Origin: Curtobacterium sp. MCSS17_015
GTDB lineage: Bacteria > Actinomycetota > Actinomycetes > Actinomycetales > Microbacteriaceae
DNA length: 64,000 nt
Reading direction: 5' to 3'
NCBI RefSeq assembly: GCF_003234265.2
Contig: NZ_CP126256.1
Coordinates: forward strand, 868,001 to 932,000
The translations under genes were made by a program, and so were the position numbers. Under the pieces are notes generated by a model. The model was given only the letters and a program-made list of their open reading frames with translations, was not told where the DNA came from and did not search any database. Shown piece after piece: positions 56,050 through 64,000 of this stretch. Each line of letters starts with the position of its first letter. The stretch's first letter is position 1.

Positions 56050-56703
56050 ATGGACGGCATCGACGGACGCGTGCGGAACGCCGTCGACGTCTGGCTGCGC
56101 TGGCTGCCGCGGTGGCAGATCGGCTCCGCCCGCCCGCGCACCCGGATCTGCCGACGCTGCACCGGCTCGCCGGTCGCTGCGGCAGCGGGATTCGGCCCGG
56201 ACGTGCCGCACCCCGTCCAGCACGCGTTGATCGGTCGGATGTCGGTGATCGTCGAGGACGCCGTCGACGAGTACACTGCGAGGAACCTGCCGCTGCTCCA
56301 GCGCGAACTCGAGCGCGCCGCGGCCCGCAGGCGGCGCGCCGGGTACCAGCCGGCCGAGGGGCTCGAGCCGGAGTTCCAGGGCCTCGACGTCGACCCGCAG
56401 CCGCAGCCCGGGGAGCCGTTCCTGTTCACGCTCGGTGAGCTCGCCGGCACCGGCGCGAGCGAGCAGGAGCCGCGGGAGCCGCTGTCGGACGAAGCGAAGG
56501 CCGCGCTCCGGCACGAGATCGAGCTGTCCGACGAGTGTGCTCGGTCCACCGGCACGGCCGTGTGCCTGGCGCTCATCGACCACCGGGAGCGGATCGCCGA
56601 AGCGGTCGAGCGCCTGGTGGAACCGCAGATCGCGGCGCTCGTGTCCGACATGTTCCGCGGGCTGGACGGCCCGGACGAGGGCCGTCGCGGCGGACTGTTC
56701 TAG
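56050..56703 (+). CDS. hypothetical protein
   Basis: A 217-residue soluble protein of unknown family. Two cysteines in RICRRCTGSP suggest a half metal site. The rest is helical and charged, with RNLPLLQRELERAAARRRRA probably an amphipathic helix, and an acidic, Pro-rich centre (around PEFQGLDVDPQPQPGEP). No signal peptide or membrane segment. The start is ATG at 56050, 6 bases after TACGCT. Its stop shares the palindrome CTAG with the stop of the convergent DUF3054 gene (4-base overlap). Confidence 0.75.
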   Translation: MDGIDGRVRNAVDVWLRWLPRWQIGSARPRTRICRRCTGSPVAAAAGFGPDVPHPVQHALIGRMSVIVEDAVDEYTARNLPLLQRELERAAARRRRAGYQPAEGLEPEFQGLDVDPQPQPGEPFLFTLGELAGTGASEQEPREPLSDEAKAALRHEIELSDECARSTGTAVCLALIDHRERIAEAVERLVEPQIAALVSDMFRGLDGPDEGRRGGLF

Positions 56704-57128
56704 CGCCGGGCGGGGCGCTCCGCGCCGTGCGCCGGGCTCCGGCGGTCCCGGGCACGCAGGACGAGCCGGGCGAGCAGCCGCCACCCGACCAGGAACACCC
56801 CGAGCACGATCGTCGTGACGACGACGAACGAGATCGGCAGTGGGTTCCCGTCGACCACGCCCTGGCCGGTGGCGACCCGGATCGCCAGGCCGACGAACAC
56901 CGTCAGGACCCACACCACGACCCCGGTGGGCCAGGTCGCCAGCGGACGCGACCACGCCCCGGACGTCACGTACGCGATCGCCCAGCCCGCCAGGAACGGG
57001 AAGGCGGTCGTCCACAGTCCGAGCGGCGCGAACGGTTCGCCGTGCGAACTCCGCCCGATCACGGCGAACGCCACGATGAGCACGACGTCGACGACCGCCG
57101 CGAGCCAACCCCAGGTACGAGTCTCCAC
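56700..57128 (-). CDS. DUF3054 family membrane protein
   Basis: A 142-residue protein with four predicted membrane segments: WLAAVVDVVLIVAFAVIG with GRSSHGE after it, LWTTAFPFLAGWAIAYVTS, VVVWVLTVFVGLAIRVATGQ and SFVVVTTIVLGVFLVGWRLL. The pattern matches DUF3054, common in actinobacteria and haloarchaea, function unknown. The start is GTG at 57128. Convergent with the hypothetical gene at 56050; divergent from the GDPD-IMPase fusion. Confidence 0.83.
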   Translation of the reverse strand: METRTWGWLAAVVDVVLIVAFAVIGRSSHGEPFAPLGLWTTAFPFLAGWAIAYVTSGAWSRPLATWPTGVVVWVLTVFVGLAIRVATGQGVVDGNPLPISFVVVTTIVLGVFLVGWRLLARLVLRARDRRSPAHGAERPARR

Positions 57129-57222
57129 ACGTCCATCCTCGCAGGCGACCGGGTGTCCACAGGCAGCCGGCTGTTCACCGTCCCGTCACGTGCCGTTGGG
57201 ACGGCCCTCCCACCATGGAGCG

Positions 57223-58791
57223 GTGACGACGCTCGAGAGCCCGGCCCCCGCGCCCACCGGGAGGCCCGCCCTCCGTCCGCCACGGGTCGTCGCCTCCCGC
57301 GGTGCGCCGCGCGTCCGCCGCGAGAACACCCTGCCGGCCGTCGCGGTCGCCGAGGCGCTCGGCGCGGACGTCATCGCGGTCGACGTGCGCCGCACGGCCG
57401 ACGACGTCGCGGTGCTGCTGCACGACGCGACCCTCGGCCGGATGTGGGGCGACGGACGCCGGGTGTCGGACGTCTCGTGGTGCGACGTCGCCAGGCTCGG
57501 CAACGGGCTCGACCGCATCCCGCGGCTCGACGCCGTGCTCGAACGGTTGGAGGGCTGCTCGGCGACGCTGCTGGTCGGGCTCGCCGACCCCGCCGACGCC
57601 GAGGCGGCGGTCCGCACGGTGCAGGGCGTCACCGGCACCGCGGTCGTCGCCTGGCGCGGATCCACCGCCGCGATGCGAGCGGTCCGGGCGCTGCTGCCCG
57701 AAGCAGACGTGTGGATGCCGTGGGACGCGCTCGAGCCCCCGACCGCCGCGCACCTGACGGCGCTGCGACCCTCGACCCTCGACCTCGACGTCGCCTTCCT
57801 CACGCCGGCGACCGTCCGCGCGGCACACGCACTGGGCCTGTGCGTCGCGGTGTGGACCGTCGACGACCCGGAGCCGACGCGGTGGGCGACACGACTCGGC
57901 GCCGACCTGCTCCTCACCGAGGACGTGGCGACCGTGCACGCCGTGCTCGCCGCTGCGGAGCGGGACGGGTGGGACGTACCCCGACGCGAGCCGACCGAGC
58001 CGGAGGTCGCCGGGCGTGCGCAGGCCCTGGCCCACCGGATCGCACACGAGGTGATCGCGTTCACCCGGGAGCACCGGGTCAGCACGGACGCCGGGGACGC
58101 GGCCGCCCGGGTCGTCGACGTGGACCGGTCGATCGAGCAGCACGTCCGCGGACGGGTCCGGGCAGCGTTCCCGGAGCACGGTTTCACGGGCGAGGAGTAC
58201 GGCGTCGCCCCCGGGGACAAGCACCGGTGGTACCTCGACCCCGTCGACGGCAGCACCAACCTGGCGAACGGCGTGCCCTGGACGAGCACGTCGCTTTGCC
58301 TGACGCGCTCCGGGCGACCCGTCGTCGGCGTCGTCGCGGACCCGTGGCGGGGCGAGGTCCTGGAGGCCCGACGCGGCCGGGGCGCGACCGAACGCGACCG
58401 CGTCCTGCGACTCGACGACGCTCCGCGGGCACTGGCCGGTGCCGTCGTCGGCACCGAGCTCGACGGGCACCGGCCGTGGCCCGGCTTCACCGCGTTCGTG
58501 GCGGCGCTCGCCGCGAGGTCCTGCTCGGTCCGGGTGACGGGGTCCGGCACGCTGACCATCGCCCAGGTCGCCGCCGGACGGGGGATCGGCGCGTGCACGC
58601 CGGCGTTCGACCCGGTCGACCACGGCGCCGCGGTCCTGCTCGTGCACGAGGCCGGCGGCCTCGTCCTGACCCTCGACGGCCCGGTGTCGGAGTTCCCGCC
58701 GGTGGGCGCGCCGTTCCTCGTGGCGCACCCCGGCGCGGCCGACGAGTTGCACGAGGTGTGGGCGGCGGCGTTGCGCGGCTCCGAGTCGTGA
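57223..58791 (+). CDS. fusion: degenerate GDPD domain plus inositol monophosphatase-like domain
   Basis: A 522-residue two-domain protein. Residues about 15-240 resemble glycerophosphodiester phosphodiesterases (RRENTLPAVAVAEALGADVI, VLLHDATLGRMWGDGR), but the catalytic His of the HRG motif is Ser25 (SRG) and the metal-binding Glu of IExD is Ala52 (IAVDV). His67 remains. Residues about 255-515 form an inositol monophosphatase-type domain with TGEEYG, DPVDGSTNLANGVP (Asp339, Asp342) and FDPVDHGAAVLLVHEAGG (Asp463, Asp466), so that active site looks intact. The likely activity is phosphomonoester hydrolysis; the first domain may bind a ligand. The start is GTG at 57223 with GGAG only 2 bases upstream, so it is somewhat uncertain. 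Confidence 0.83.
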   Translation: MTTLESPAPAPTGRPALRPPRVVASRGAPRVRRENTLPAVAVAEALGADVIAVDVRRTADDVAVLLHDATLGRMWGDGRRVSDVSWCDVARLGNGLDRIPRLDAVLERLEGCSATLLVGLADPADAEAAVRTVQGVTGTAVVAWRGSTAAMRAVRALLPEADVWMPWDALEPPTAAHLTALRPSTLDLDVAFLTPATVRAAHALGLCVAVWTVDDPEPTRWATRLGADLLLTEDVATVHAVLAAAERDGWDVPRREPTEPEVAGRAQALAHRIAHEVIAFTREHRVSTDAGDAAARVVDVDRSIEQHVRGRVRAAFPEHGFTGEEYGVAPGDKHRWYLDPVDGSTNLANGVPWTSTSLCLTRSGRPVVGVVADPWRGEVLEARRGRGATERDRVLRLDDAPRALAGAVVGTELDGHRPWPGFTAFVAALAARSCSVRVTGSGTLTIAQVAAGRGIGACTPAFDPVDHGAAVLLVHEAGGLVLTLDGPVSEFPPVGAPFLVAHPGAADELHEVWAAALRGSES

Positions 58792-58896
58792 CCGTGACGC
58801 TCCGCGGCTGCTTCTGAGCACACACCCAGTCAGCCGGAGCCGTCGGTGCCTACCGTGGGCGCCAGCGGGCACGGTGTCCGCACGAAGGAGCACGTC

Positions 58897-59670
58897 ATGG
58901 GATTCCTCGACCGTCTGCTCGGCCGCGAGGAGCGTCCGCAGCAGCCACGACCCGGTGCAGGCCAGCAGGGGTACCAGTACGGCCAGCAGTCCTACCAGCA
59001 GCCGTACGGCGCGACCGGACAGCCGTACGGCGCAACCGGACAGCCGTACGGCGCACCGCAGCAGCCGGGCGGTGCCGACGACGAGCGCGCCGTCGCCCGC
59101 TACCGCTACCTGCTCCGGACCGCTCCGCCCGAGCGCATCGAGGAGGTCCACGCCGAGGCCTTCGCGCAGCTGACGCCCGAGCAGCGCCGGATGGTCTACG
59201 AGGAGTTCACGCGCACCGCACCCGCCGGTGACGCCCCGCGTGGCGACGACCCGCGCTCCCTCGCCCAGTCGGCGACCCGTTCGGAGCTCCGGCAGCCCGG
59301 GTACATGGAGCGGTCGCTCGGCGGCATCGGCGGCGGTGGTGGGTTCGGTGGTCGACAGGGTTCCGGCTTCGGCAGCATGCTCGGTGCCTCGCTGCTCGGC
59401 ACCGTCGGCGGGTACGTGATCGGGTCCGCCCTGATGAGCGCCTTCCTGCCCGACCCCGGTTCGTTCGACGGTGGAACCGATGCAGGGGGTGCGGATGACG
59501 GCGGCGCGGGGGACACTGGTGACGGATCCGGCGACGGCGGTGCGACCGACGGCGGCGGGACCGAGAACGCCTCCTGGGGCGATGGTGGATCCGACTGGGG
59601 CGGTGCGTCCGACGGCGGTGGGTTCGACCAGGGCTTCAGCGACTTCGGTGGCGGCGACTTCGACGTCTGA
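58897..59670 (+). CDS. hypothetical protein with Gln/Tyr- and Gly/Asp-rich low-complexity ends
   Basis: A 257-residue protein. The N-terminal 60 residues are Gln/Pro/Tyr/Gly-rich (QQSYQQPYGATGQPYGATGQ). A helical core follows (about 63-105: RYRYLLRTAPPERIEEVHAE and AFAQLTPEQRRMVYEEF), then a Gly-rich stretch, one membrane segment (MLGASLLGTVGGYVIGSALM) and a Gly/Asp/Ser tail. The core resembles a conserved actinobacterial segment of unknown function. The start is ATG at 58897 with AAGGAG 8 bases upstream. The Q/Y/G character recalls the HtrA-type protein tail. It is followed 56 bases later by the DrrAB-type exporter genes. Confidence 0.78.
   Translation: MGFLDRLLGREERPQQPRPGAGQQGYQYGQQSYQQPYGATGQPYGATGQPYGAPQQPGGADDERAVARYRYLLRTAPPERIEEVHAEAFAQLTPEQRRMVYEEFTRTAPAGDAPRGDDPRSLAQSATRSELRQPGYMERSLGGIGGGGGFGGRQGSGFGSMLGASLLGTVGGYVIGSALMSAFLPDPGSFDGGTDAGGADDGGAGDTGDGSGDGGATDGGGTENASWGDGGSDWGGASDGGGFDQGFSDFGGGDFDV
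58999..59057 (+). repeat. three near-identical 21-base repeats
   Basis: Unit CAGCCGTACGGCGCRACCGGA (R = G or A) at 58999-59019 and 59020-59040, then a partial third copy. It encodes QPYGATG twice. Confidence 0.85.
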
Positions 59671-59726
59671 GTGACGCCGGTCGCTCCTCCGACCCACTGG
59701 TGTCCGGCCGGTCACGAAGGAGCGAC

Positions 59727-60809
59727 ATGGCGATCATCGAGGCCTCCGGCCTGACCAAGACCTACCGATCGAAGTCGGGGCCGGTGCACGCCCTGACCGG
59801 TCTCGACCTCTCGGTGCCCGAGGGCACCGTCACCGCGCTGCTCGGGCCGAACGGCGCCGGCAAGACGACCACCGTCAAGGTGCTCACCACGCTCGTCGAA
59901 CCCGACACGGGGTCGGCCCGGGTCGCCGGTGTCGACGTCGTCGCCGATCCCCAGGGCACCCGCCGTGCGATCGGCGTCTCGGGGCAGTACGCCGCGGTCG
60001 ACGAGAACCTGACCGGGTTCGAGAACCTCGAGATGATCGGGCGGCTGTACCACCTCGGTCGGCGGGCCGCCCGGGACCGGGCGCGCGAACTCATCGACGT
60101 CTTCGGGCTGTCCGAGGCGGGCGACCGCCCGGTCAAGGGCTTCTCCGGGGGCATGCGGCGGCGCATCGACCTGGCCGGAGCGCTCGTGATGAACCCGCGC
60201 GTGCTGTTCCTCGACGAACCGACGACGGGGCTCGACCCCCGCAGCCGTCTCGCGCTCTGGGGCATCATCGAGGACCTCGTGACCGACGGTGCCACGGTGC
60301 TCCTCACCACGCAGTACCTGGAGGAGGCCGACCAGCTCGCCGACGACATCGCCGTGATCGACGACCGCCGGGTGATCGCCGAGGGCACCGCGGACGAGCT
60401 CAAGGCGCAGGTCGGCGGGCACCGCGTGGTCGTCACCCTCGTCGACGCCGCGGACGGGGACGCCGCCTCGACCGTGCTCGCGCGGTACGGCACGGGTGAC
60501 GTCGAGACGAGCGGGGACGGGCGGACCCGGGCGATCGCGGTCGACGCCGGGCCGGCTGCCCTCCAGCGGGTGCTCGCCGACCTCGGTGCGGCCGGGGTCG
60601 GACTCCACGACGCGGGCATGCGACGGCCGACGCTCGACGACGTCTTCCTCCGGCTCACCGGGCACGTTGCCACCGAGGACGAGGACGACACGACGACCGT
60701 GGCGGGCGGCGGACGGGCCTCCCGGCCTGGCACGAGCGACCGACCACCCGGCGGCGACGACCGGACCACCGTCCCGGCGGACACCACCGGAGCGGAGCAC
60801 GTCCGATGA
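59727..60809 (+). CDS. DrrA-type ABC exporter ATPase
   Basis: A 360-residue ATPase of the daunorubicin-resistance (DrrA) family: Walker A GPNGAGKT, Q-loop region GVSGQYAAVDENLTGFENL, signature FSGGMRRRIDLA, Walker B VLFLDEPTTGLD and TTQYLEEAD. After about residue 245 it carries the DrrA C-terminal domain, and the last 35 residues are Gly/Arg/Thr-rich. The start is ATG at 59727 with AAGGAG 5 bases upstream. It overlaps its permease by 4 bases (ATGA). Substrate unknown; resistance is not implied. Confidence 0.93.
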   Translation: MAIIEASGLTKTYRSKSGPVHALTGLDLSVPEGTVTALLGPNGAGKTTTVKVLTTLVEPDTGSARVAGVDVVADPQGTRRAIGVSGQYAAVDENLTGFENLEMIGRLYHLGRRAARDRARELIDVFGLSEAGDRPVKGFSGGMRRRIDLAGALVMNPRVLFLDEPTTGLDPRSRLALWGIIEDLVTDGATVLLTTQYLEEADQLADDIAVIDDRRVIAEGTADELKAQVGGHRVVVTLVDAADGDAASTVLARYGTGDVETSGDGRTRAIAVDAGPAALQRVLADLGAAGVGLHDAGMRRPTLDDVFLRLTGHVATEDEDDTTTVAGGGRASRPGTSDRPPGGDDRTTVPADTTGAEHVR

Positions 60810-61654
60810 CCGCCACCACGTCCGCCCTCGGGCGGCAGCTGCCCGTCGTCGTCACCTCGCCGGTCGCGGTCTGGTTCGAGGACGGCTGGACCGTCACGAA
60901 GCGGAACCTGACGAAGATCAAGCGGTCGCCGGACATGCTCGTGTTCGCCGTCCTGCAGCCGATCATGTTCGTCCTGCTGTTCAGTCAGGTCTACGGCGGC
61001 GCGATCAGCGTCCAGGGCACGGACTACACGCAGTTCCTGATGGCGGGGATCTTCGCGCAGACCGTCGTCTTCGGGGCGACCTTCTCGGGATCGGCCATGG
61101 CGCAGGACCTCAAGGAGGGGCTCATCGACCGGTTCCGGACGCTGCCGATGTCGGCGTCCGCGGTGCTCGTCGGGCGGACCAACTCCGACCTGGTGCTCAA
61201 CGGCATCTCGATGGTCATCATGATGGCGACCGGACTGGCCGTCGGCTGGCGCGTCAACTCGTCACCCCTCGAGTTCGTCGGTGGGCTCGCGCTCCTGCTG
61301 CTGTTCAGCTACGCGTTCAGCTGGGTGATGGCGCTGCTCGGGATGAGCGTCAAGTCCCCCGAGGTGATCAACAACGCCTCGTTCATGATCCTGTTCCCGC
61401 TGACGTTCATCTCGAACGCGTTCGTGCCGAGCGAGACCATGCCGCTGGTGCTGCGGGTCTTCGCGGAGTGGAACCCGGTCTCCTCGCTCGTGCAGGCCGC
61501 CCGGCAGCTGTTCGGCAACGCCGGCTCGGCGCCCGTACCCGACGTCTGGACGATGCAGCACCCGATCGCGACCGTGCTCATCGGCATCGCGGTGATGCTG
61601 GTCGTGTTCGTGCCCTGGGCGGTGAACAAGTACACCCGGATCAGCAGCAAGTGA
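60806..61654 (+). CDS. DrrB-type ABC-2 exporter permease
   Basis: A 282-residue ABC-2 permease with six predicted membrane segments. The N-terminal WTVTKRNLTKIKRSPDMLVF is the coupling segment and SFMILFPLTFISNAFVPSET the conserved family motif before segment 5. The start is ATG at 60806, overlapping the ATPase stop. Forms the exporter with the preceding ATPase. It converges on the acyl-CoA ligase gene with a 6-base gap. Confidence 0.92.
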   Translation: MTATTSALGRQLPVVVTSPVAVWFEDGWTVTKRNLTKIKRSPDMLVFAVLQPIMFVLLFSQVYGGAISVQGTDYTQFLMAGIFAQTVVFGATFSGSAMAQDLKEGLIDRFRTLPMSASAVLVGRTNSDLVLNGISMVIMMATGLAVGWRVNSSPLEFVGGLALLLLFSYAFSWVMALLGMSVKSPEVINNASFMILFPLTFISNAFVPSETMPLVLRVFAEWNPVSSLVQAARQLFGNAGSAPVPDVWTMQHPIATVLIGIAVMLVVFVPWAVNKYTRISSK

Positions 61655-61660
61655 CGAGGG

Positions 61661-63349
61661 CTAGTCGCCGCCGAGGATCGCGTCACGCACCTTCCGGCGC
61701 AGCACCTTGCCGATCATCGACCGGGGGAGGTCCTCCACGACCACCACGCGGCGCGGCACCTTGTACGCCGCCAACTGGTCGCGGCACCACGAGCGCAGGG
61801 CGTCGGCGTCGAACGAGGCGGGGTCGGACGGGACCACCGCGGCGACGACCTGCTCGTTGCCGGCCTGCGTGATGCCGACCACCGCGACCTCCTTCACGCT
61901 GGGGTGCTTGAGGAGTGTGTCCTCGACCTCGGACGGCGAGACGTTGAAGCCGCCCGTGATGATGAGTTCCTTGAGCCGGTCGACGATCCGCACGAAGCCG
62001 TCCGCGTCGATCGCGACGATGTCGCCGGTGCGGAACCAGCCGTCGGGGGTGAAGACCTCGTCGGTGGCGTCCGCCTTGCCCCAGTAGCCGCTGAACACCT
62101 GTGGCCCACGGACCTGCAGCTCGCCGGACTCATCGGTGCCGAGGACCTTCGTCGGGTCGTCGGGGTCCACCACGCGGCACTCGGTCGACGGCAGCGGGAG
62201 GCCGATCGCGCCGAGGCGTCGCGCGTCGGACACCGGGTTCGCCATGAGCACGGGAGAGCACTCGGACAGGCCGTACCCCTCGACCAGGAACCCGCCGGTC
62301 CGGGCCTCCCACGGCTCGATGACGTCCTTCGACAGCGGCATGGCACCGGAGATGCCGATGTCGATGCCCTGCAGCGACACCCCGGCGGAGTCGGCGGCGT
62401 GCTGCAGTCGGGCGTAGATCGGGGGCACGGCGGGCAGGAACGTCGGCGGACGCTTCTTGATCGCGGCCAGGACGAGCGCGGGGTCGAACGCCGGGAAGAG
62501 CACGAGTCGGCCGGCGATGCTCATCGCGAAGGTGAGGCAGAGCGTCAGGCCGTACGCGTGGAACATCGGCAGGACGGCGTGCACGACGCTGCCGTCGCCG
62601 GCGCTGATCTGCGGGATCCACGCCCGCGCCTGTGCGGCGTTCGCGAGCAGGTTGCGGTGGGTCAGGACGGCGCCCTTCGGGGTGCCCGTGGTGCCCGAGG
62701 TGTACTGGATGAGGGCGACGTCGTCGGTCTCGGGGCGCGGGTGCCGCTTCGACAGCTTCCGGGCGGACACGAGGTCGTCCCAGCGGGTCGTGCCGCTCAC
62801 CGTGGTGGTGAGCTTCGCCCGGGACTCGCGGGCCTTCGCGACCGGCAGCGAGAGTGCGAGCCGGGTGCTCCGCGGCATCGCCCGGGTCAGGTCGACCGAG
62901 ACGATCGCGTCGAGGGCGACGTCCTTCGGGAAGTCCTGCAGCGTCGCCACCGATTTGTCCCACGCGATCGCCACCCGGGCGCCGTGGTCCTCGAACTGGT
63001 GCCGGAGTTCGCGCGGCGTGTAGAGCGGGTTGTGCTCGACGACGATCGCCCCGAGCCGCAGGACCGCGTAGAACGCGACCACGTGCTGCGGGCAGTTCGG
63101 CAACACCAGGGCCACGCGGTCGCCCTTCGTGACGCCGAGCTTCCGCAGGCCGTTCGCCGCACGGGCGATCTGCTCGTCGAGTTCGGCGTACGTCGTCGTC
63201 CGCTTGAAGAACTCCAGCGCCACCGCCTTCGGGAAGCGTTCTGCCGACTGCTCGACCAGGTCCGGCAGGGACCCCGTCATCGGCTCGATGTCGTTCGGGA
63301 CCCCTGAGGCGTACGAGGCAAGCCAGGGACGAGGCGTGTCGATGCTCAC
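61661..63349 (-). CDS. long-chain acyl-CoA ligase (FadD type)
   Basis: Activates fatty acids to acyl-CoA through an acyl-adenylate. The 562-residue protein has the AMP-binding motif YTSGTTGTPKGAVLTHRN, VEGYGLSECSPV, GWFRTGDIV, RIVDRLKELIITGGFNVSP and Lys in SMIGKVLRRKVRD, the C-terminal adenylation lysine. The start is GTG at 63349, 7 bases after TAGGTT; TTG at 63358 overlaps that hexamer and is unlikely. It is divergent from the partial gene at 63445. Confidence 0.94.
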   Translation of the reverse strand: MSIDTPRPWLASYASGVPNDIEPMTGSLPDLVEQSAERFPKAVALEFFKRTTTYAELDEQIARAANGLRKLGVTKGDRVALVLPNCPQHVVAFYAVLRLGAIVVEHNPLYTPRELRHQFEDHGARVAIAWDKSVATLQDFPKDVALDAIVSVDLTRAMPRSTRLALSLPVAKARESRAKLTTTVSGTTRWDDLVSARKLSKRHPRPETDDVALIQYTSGTTGTPKGAVLTHRNLLANAAQARAWIPQISAGDGSVVHAVLPMFHAYGLTLCLTFAMSIAGRLVLFPAFDPALVLAAIKKRPPTFLPAVPPIYARLQHAADSAGVSLQGIDIGISGAMPLSKDVIEPWEARTGGFLVEGYGLSECSPVLMANPVSDARRLGAIGLPLPSTECRVVDPDDPTKVLGTDESGELQVRGPQVFSGYWGKADATDEVFTPDGWFRTGDIVAIDADGFVRIVDRLKELIITGGFNVSPSEVEDTLLKHPSVKEVAVVGITQAGNEQVVAAVVPSDPASFDADALRSWCRDQLAAYKVPRRVVVVEDLPRSMIGKVLRRKVRDAILGGD

Positions 63350-63356
63350 GCCGTCC

Positions 63357-63362
63357 AACCTA
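63357..63362 (-). promoter_or_regulatory. candidate leaderless -10 element (TAGGTT)
   Basis: On the minus strand TAGGTT is followed by GGACGGC (7 bases) and GTG at 63349. Confidence 0.5.
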
Positions 63363-63444
63363 GCGGGCGGATCCGAGCCGTTGTCAGGCGCCTTCCGTGG
63401 CCGAGGTCAGGGCTCGCTGTCAGGGGCCCGACGGACCATGGAGC

Positions 63445-64000
63445 ATGTCGTTCGTCACCGATGCGTTCCGCACCCGTCTGCAGGCCACGTTCACGGGCAG
63501 CACCTCCGGCACCAGCCCCGAGTGGGTCGACGACCTCGAGCAGGGGACCGACGCCGGGTTCTTCGGCCCCGGGTCGGCCACGTGGTCGGTGCACGGCGGC
63601 AACCAGACCATCGTCGCCGGCGTGCGCGCGCTGCTCGTCCAGGCGCTGCACCCGGGTGCCCTGGCGGGTGTGGCCGACCACTCCCGCTACCGAGAGGACC
63701 CGTTCGGGCGGCTCGCCGGCACGATCCGCTGGATCTACACGGTCACGCACGGCGACACCGCGACGGCCAGGGCGGGGAGCGAGTGGGTGCTCCGGCTGCA
63801 CGAACGCGTGCGGGGGCAGTACGTCGACGGGCACGGGATCGGCCGACCGTACACGGCGAACGACCCCGACCTGGCGCGCTGGGTGCACCTGGCGTTCACG
63901 GACGCCTTCCTCCGGACCGCGCAGCGCTGGGGTGAGCCCATCCCCGGCGGTGCCGACGCGTACGTCCGCGAGTGGGCGATCGCCGGGCGACTCATGCGCG
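63445..64000 (+). CDS. MpaB/DUF2236-family protein, C-terminus beyond window
   Basis: The first 185 codons of an oxygenase-like protein of the MpaB/rubber oxygenase family (DUF2236). Visible features: WSVHGGNQTIVAGVRALLVQ, then ALHPGALAGVADHSRYREDP and GRLAGTIRWIYTVTHGD; the His in LHPGAL is one of the residues expected near the heme site. The substrate is unknown. The start ATG at 63445 has GGAG only 2 bases upstream, so a start elsewhere in frame is possible. The frame stays open to 64000. Confidence 0.85.
   Translation, partial: MSFVTDAFRTRLQATFTGSTSGTSPEWVDDLEQGTDAGFFGPGSATWSVHGGNQTIVAGVRALLVQALHPGALAGVADHSRYREDPFGRLAGTIRWIYTVTHGDTATARAGSEWVLRLHERVRGQYVDGHGIGRPYTANDPDLARWVHLAFTDAFLRTAQRWGEPIPGGADAYVREWAIAGRLMR

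Noticed and set aside
59727..61654. anthracycline resistance exporter
   Set aside because: DrrAB-type similarity is widespread in actinobacteria; nothing here indicates the substrate.

Overview
The window is high-GC (about 70%) chromosomal DNA of an actinobacterium, most likely a member of Microbacteriaceae (Curtobacterium or a close relative). This rests on the protein set (DUF3107, DUF3039, DUF3097, DUF2342, UPF0182, AdnA/AdnB), the absence of recognisable horizontally acquired DNA, and gene order that, from memory, matches the rhlE to uvrD2 to UPF0182 neighbourhood of mycobacteria. I see no insertion sequence, prophage, CRISPR array, integron, replication origin or rRNA.

Region 1 (1-19,740) is a conserved actinobacterial block. 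It holds a DEAD-box RNA helicase (cut by the window start), a ferritin-like protein, DUF3107, the AdnA-AdnB helicase-nuclease, an aminoglycoside/choline kinase-like protein, NudC, a UvrD2-type helicase, a cyclodehydratase-like protein, DUF2342, a PDZ plus Lon-type protease and UPF0182. Region 2 (19,799-24,155) has the initiator tRNA, a nitrilase/omega-amidase converging on a class I aminotransferase, and an HtrA-type protease with a Q/Y/G-rich repeat tail. Region 3 (24,273-31,171) looks like a cell-wall glycopolymer locus: two family 2 glycosyltransferases, a CDP-alcohol phosphotransferase, a CDP-glycerol-type glycerophosphotransferase, a TagG/TagH-type exporter and a nucleotidyltransferase.

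Region 4 (31,497-44,499) has an ABC exporter pair, DUF3039, nicotinate phosphoribosyltransferase, murI-rph-rdgB, a DedA protein, tRNA-Leu(UAG), an MFS transporter, mnmA and ligA. Region 5 (44,680-51,897) has a secreted alpha/beta hydrolase, a class A penicillin-binding protein and the gatCAB operon. Region 6 (52,045-64,000) is more variable: a type III polyketide synthase with a methyltransferase, a zinc alcohol dehydrogenase, DUF3097, two small hypothetical/membrane genes, an unusual GDPD-inositol monophosphatase fusion, a Gly/Gln-rich membrane protein, a DrrAB-type exporter, an acyl-CoA ligase and the start of an MpaB/DUF2236-family protein.

Two window-wide signals stand out. At least 16 genes have a TANNNT hexamer ending 6 or 7 bases before the start codon with no Shine-Dalgarno, which is the geometry of leaderless transcripts; several starts here were chosen on that basis. 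Several gene ends also carry long, perfect inverted repeats built on a shared GGAGGC core (in three of them GGGAGGC or GGAGGCCCG), probably intrinsic terminators.
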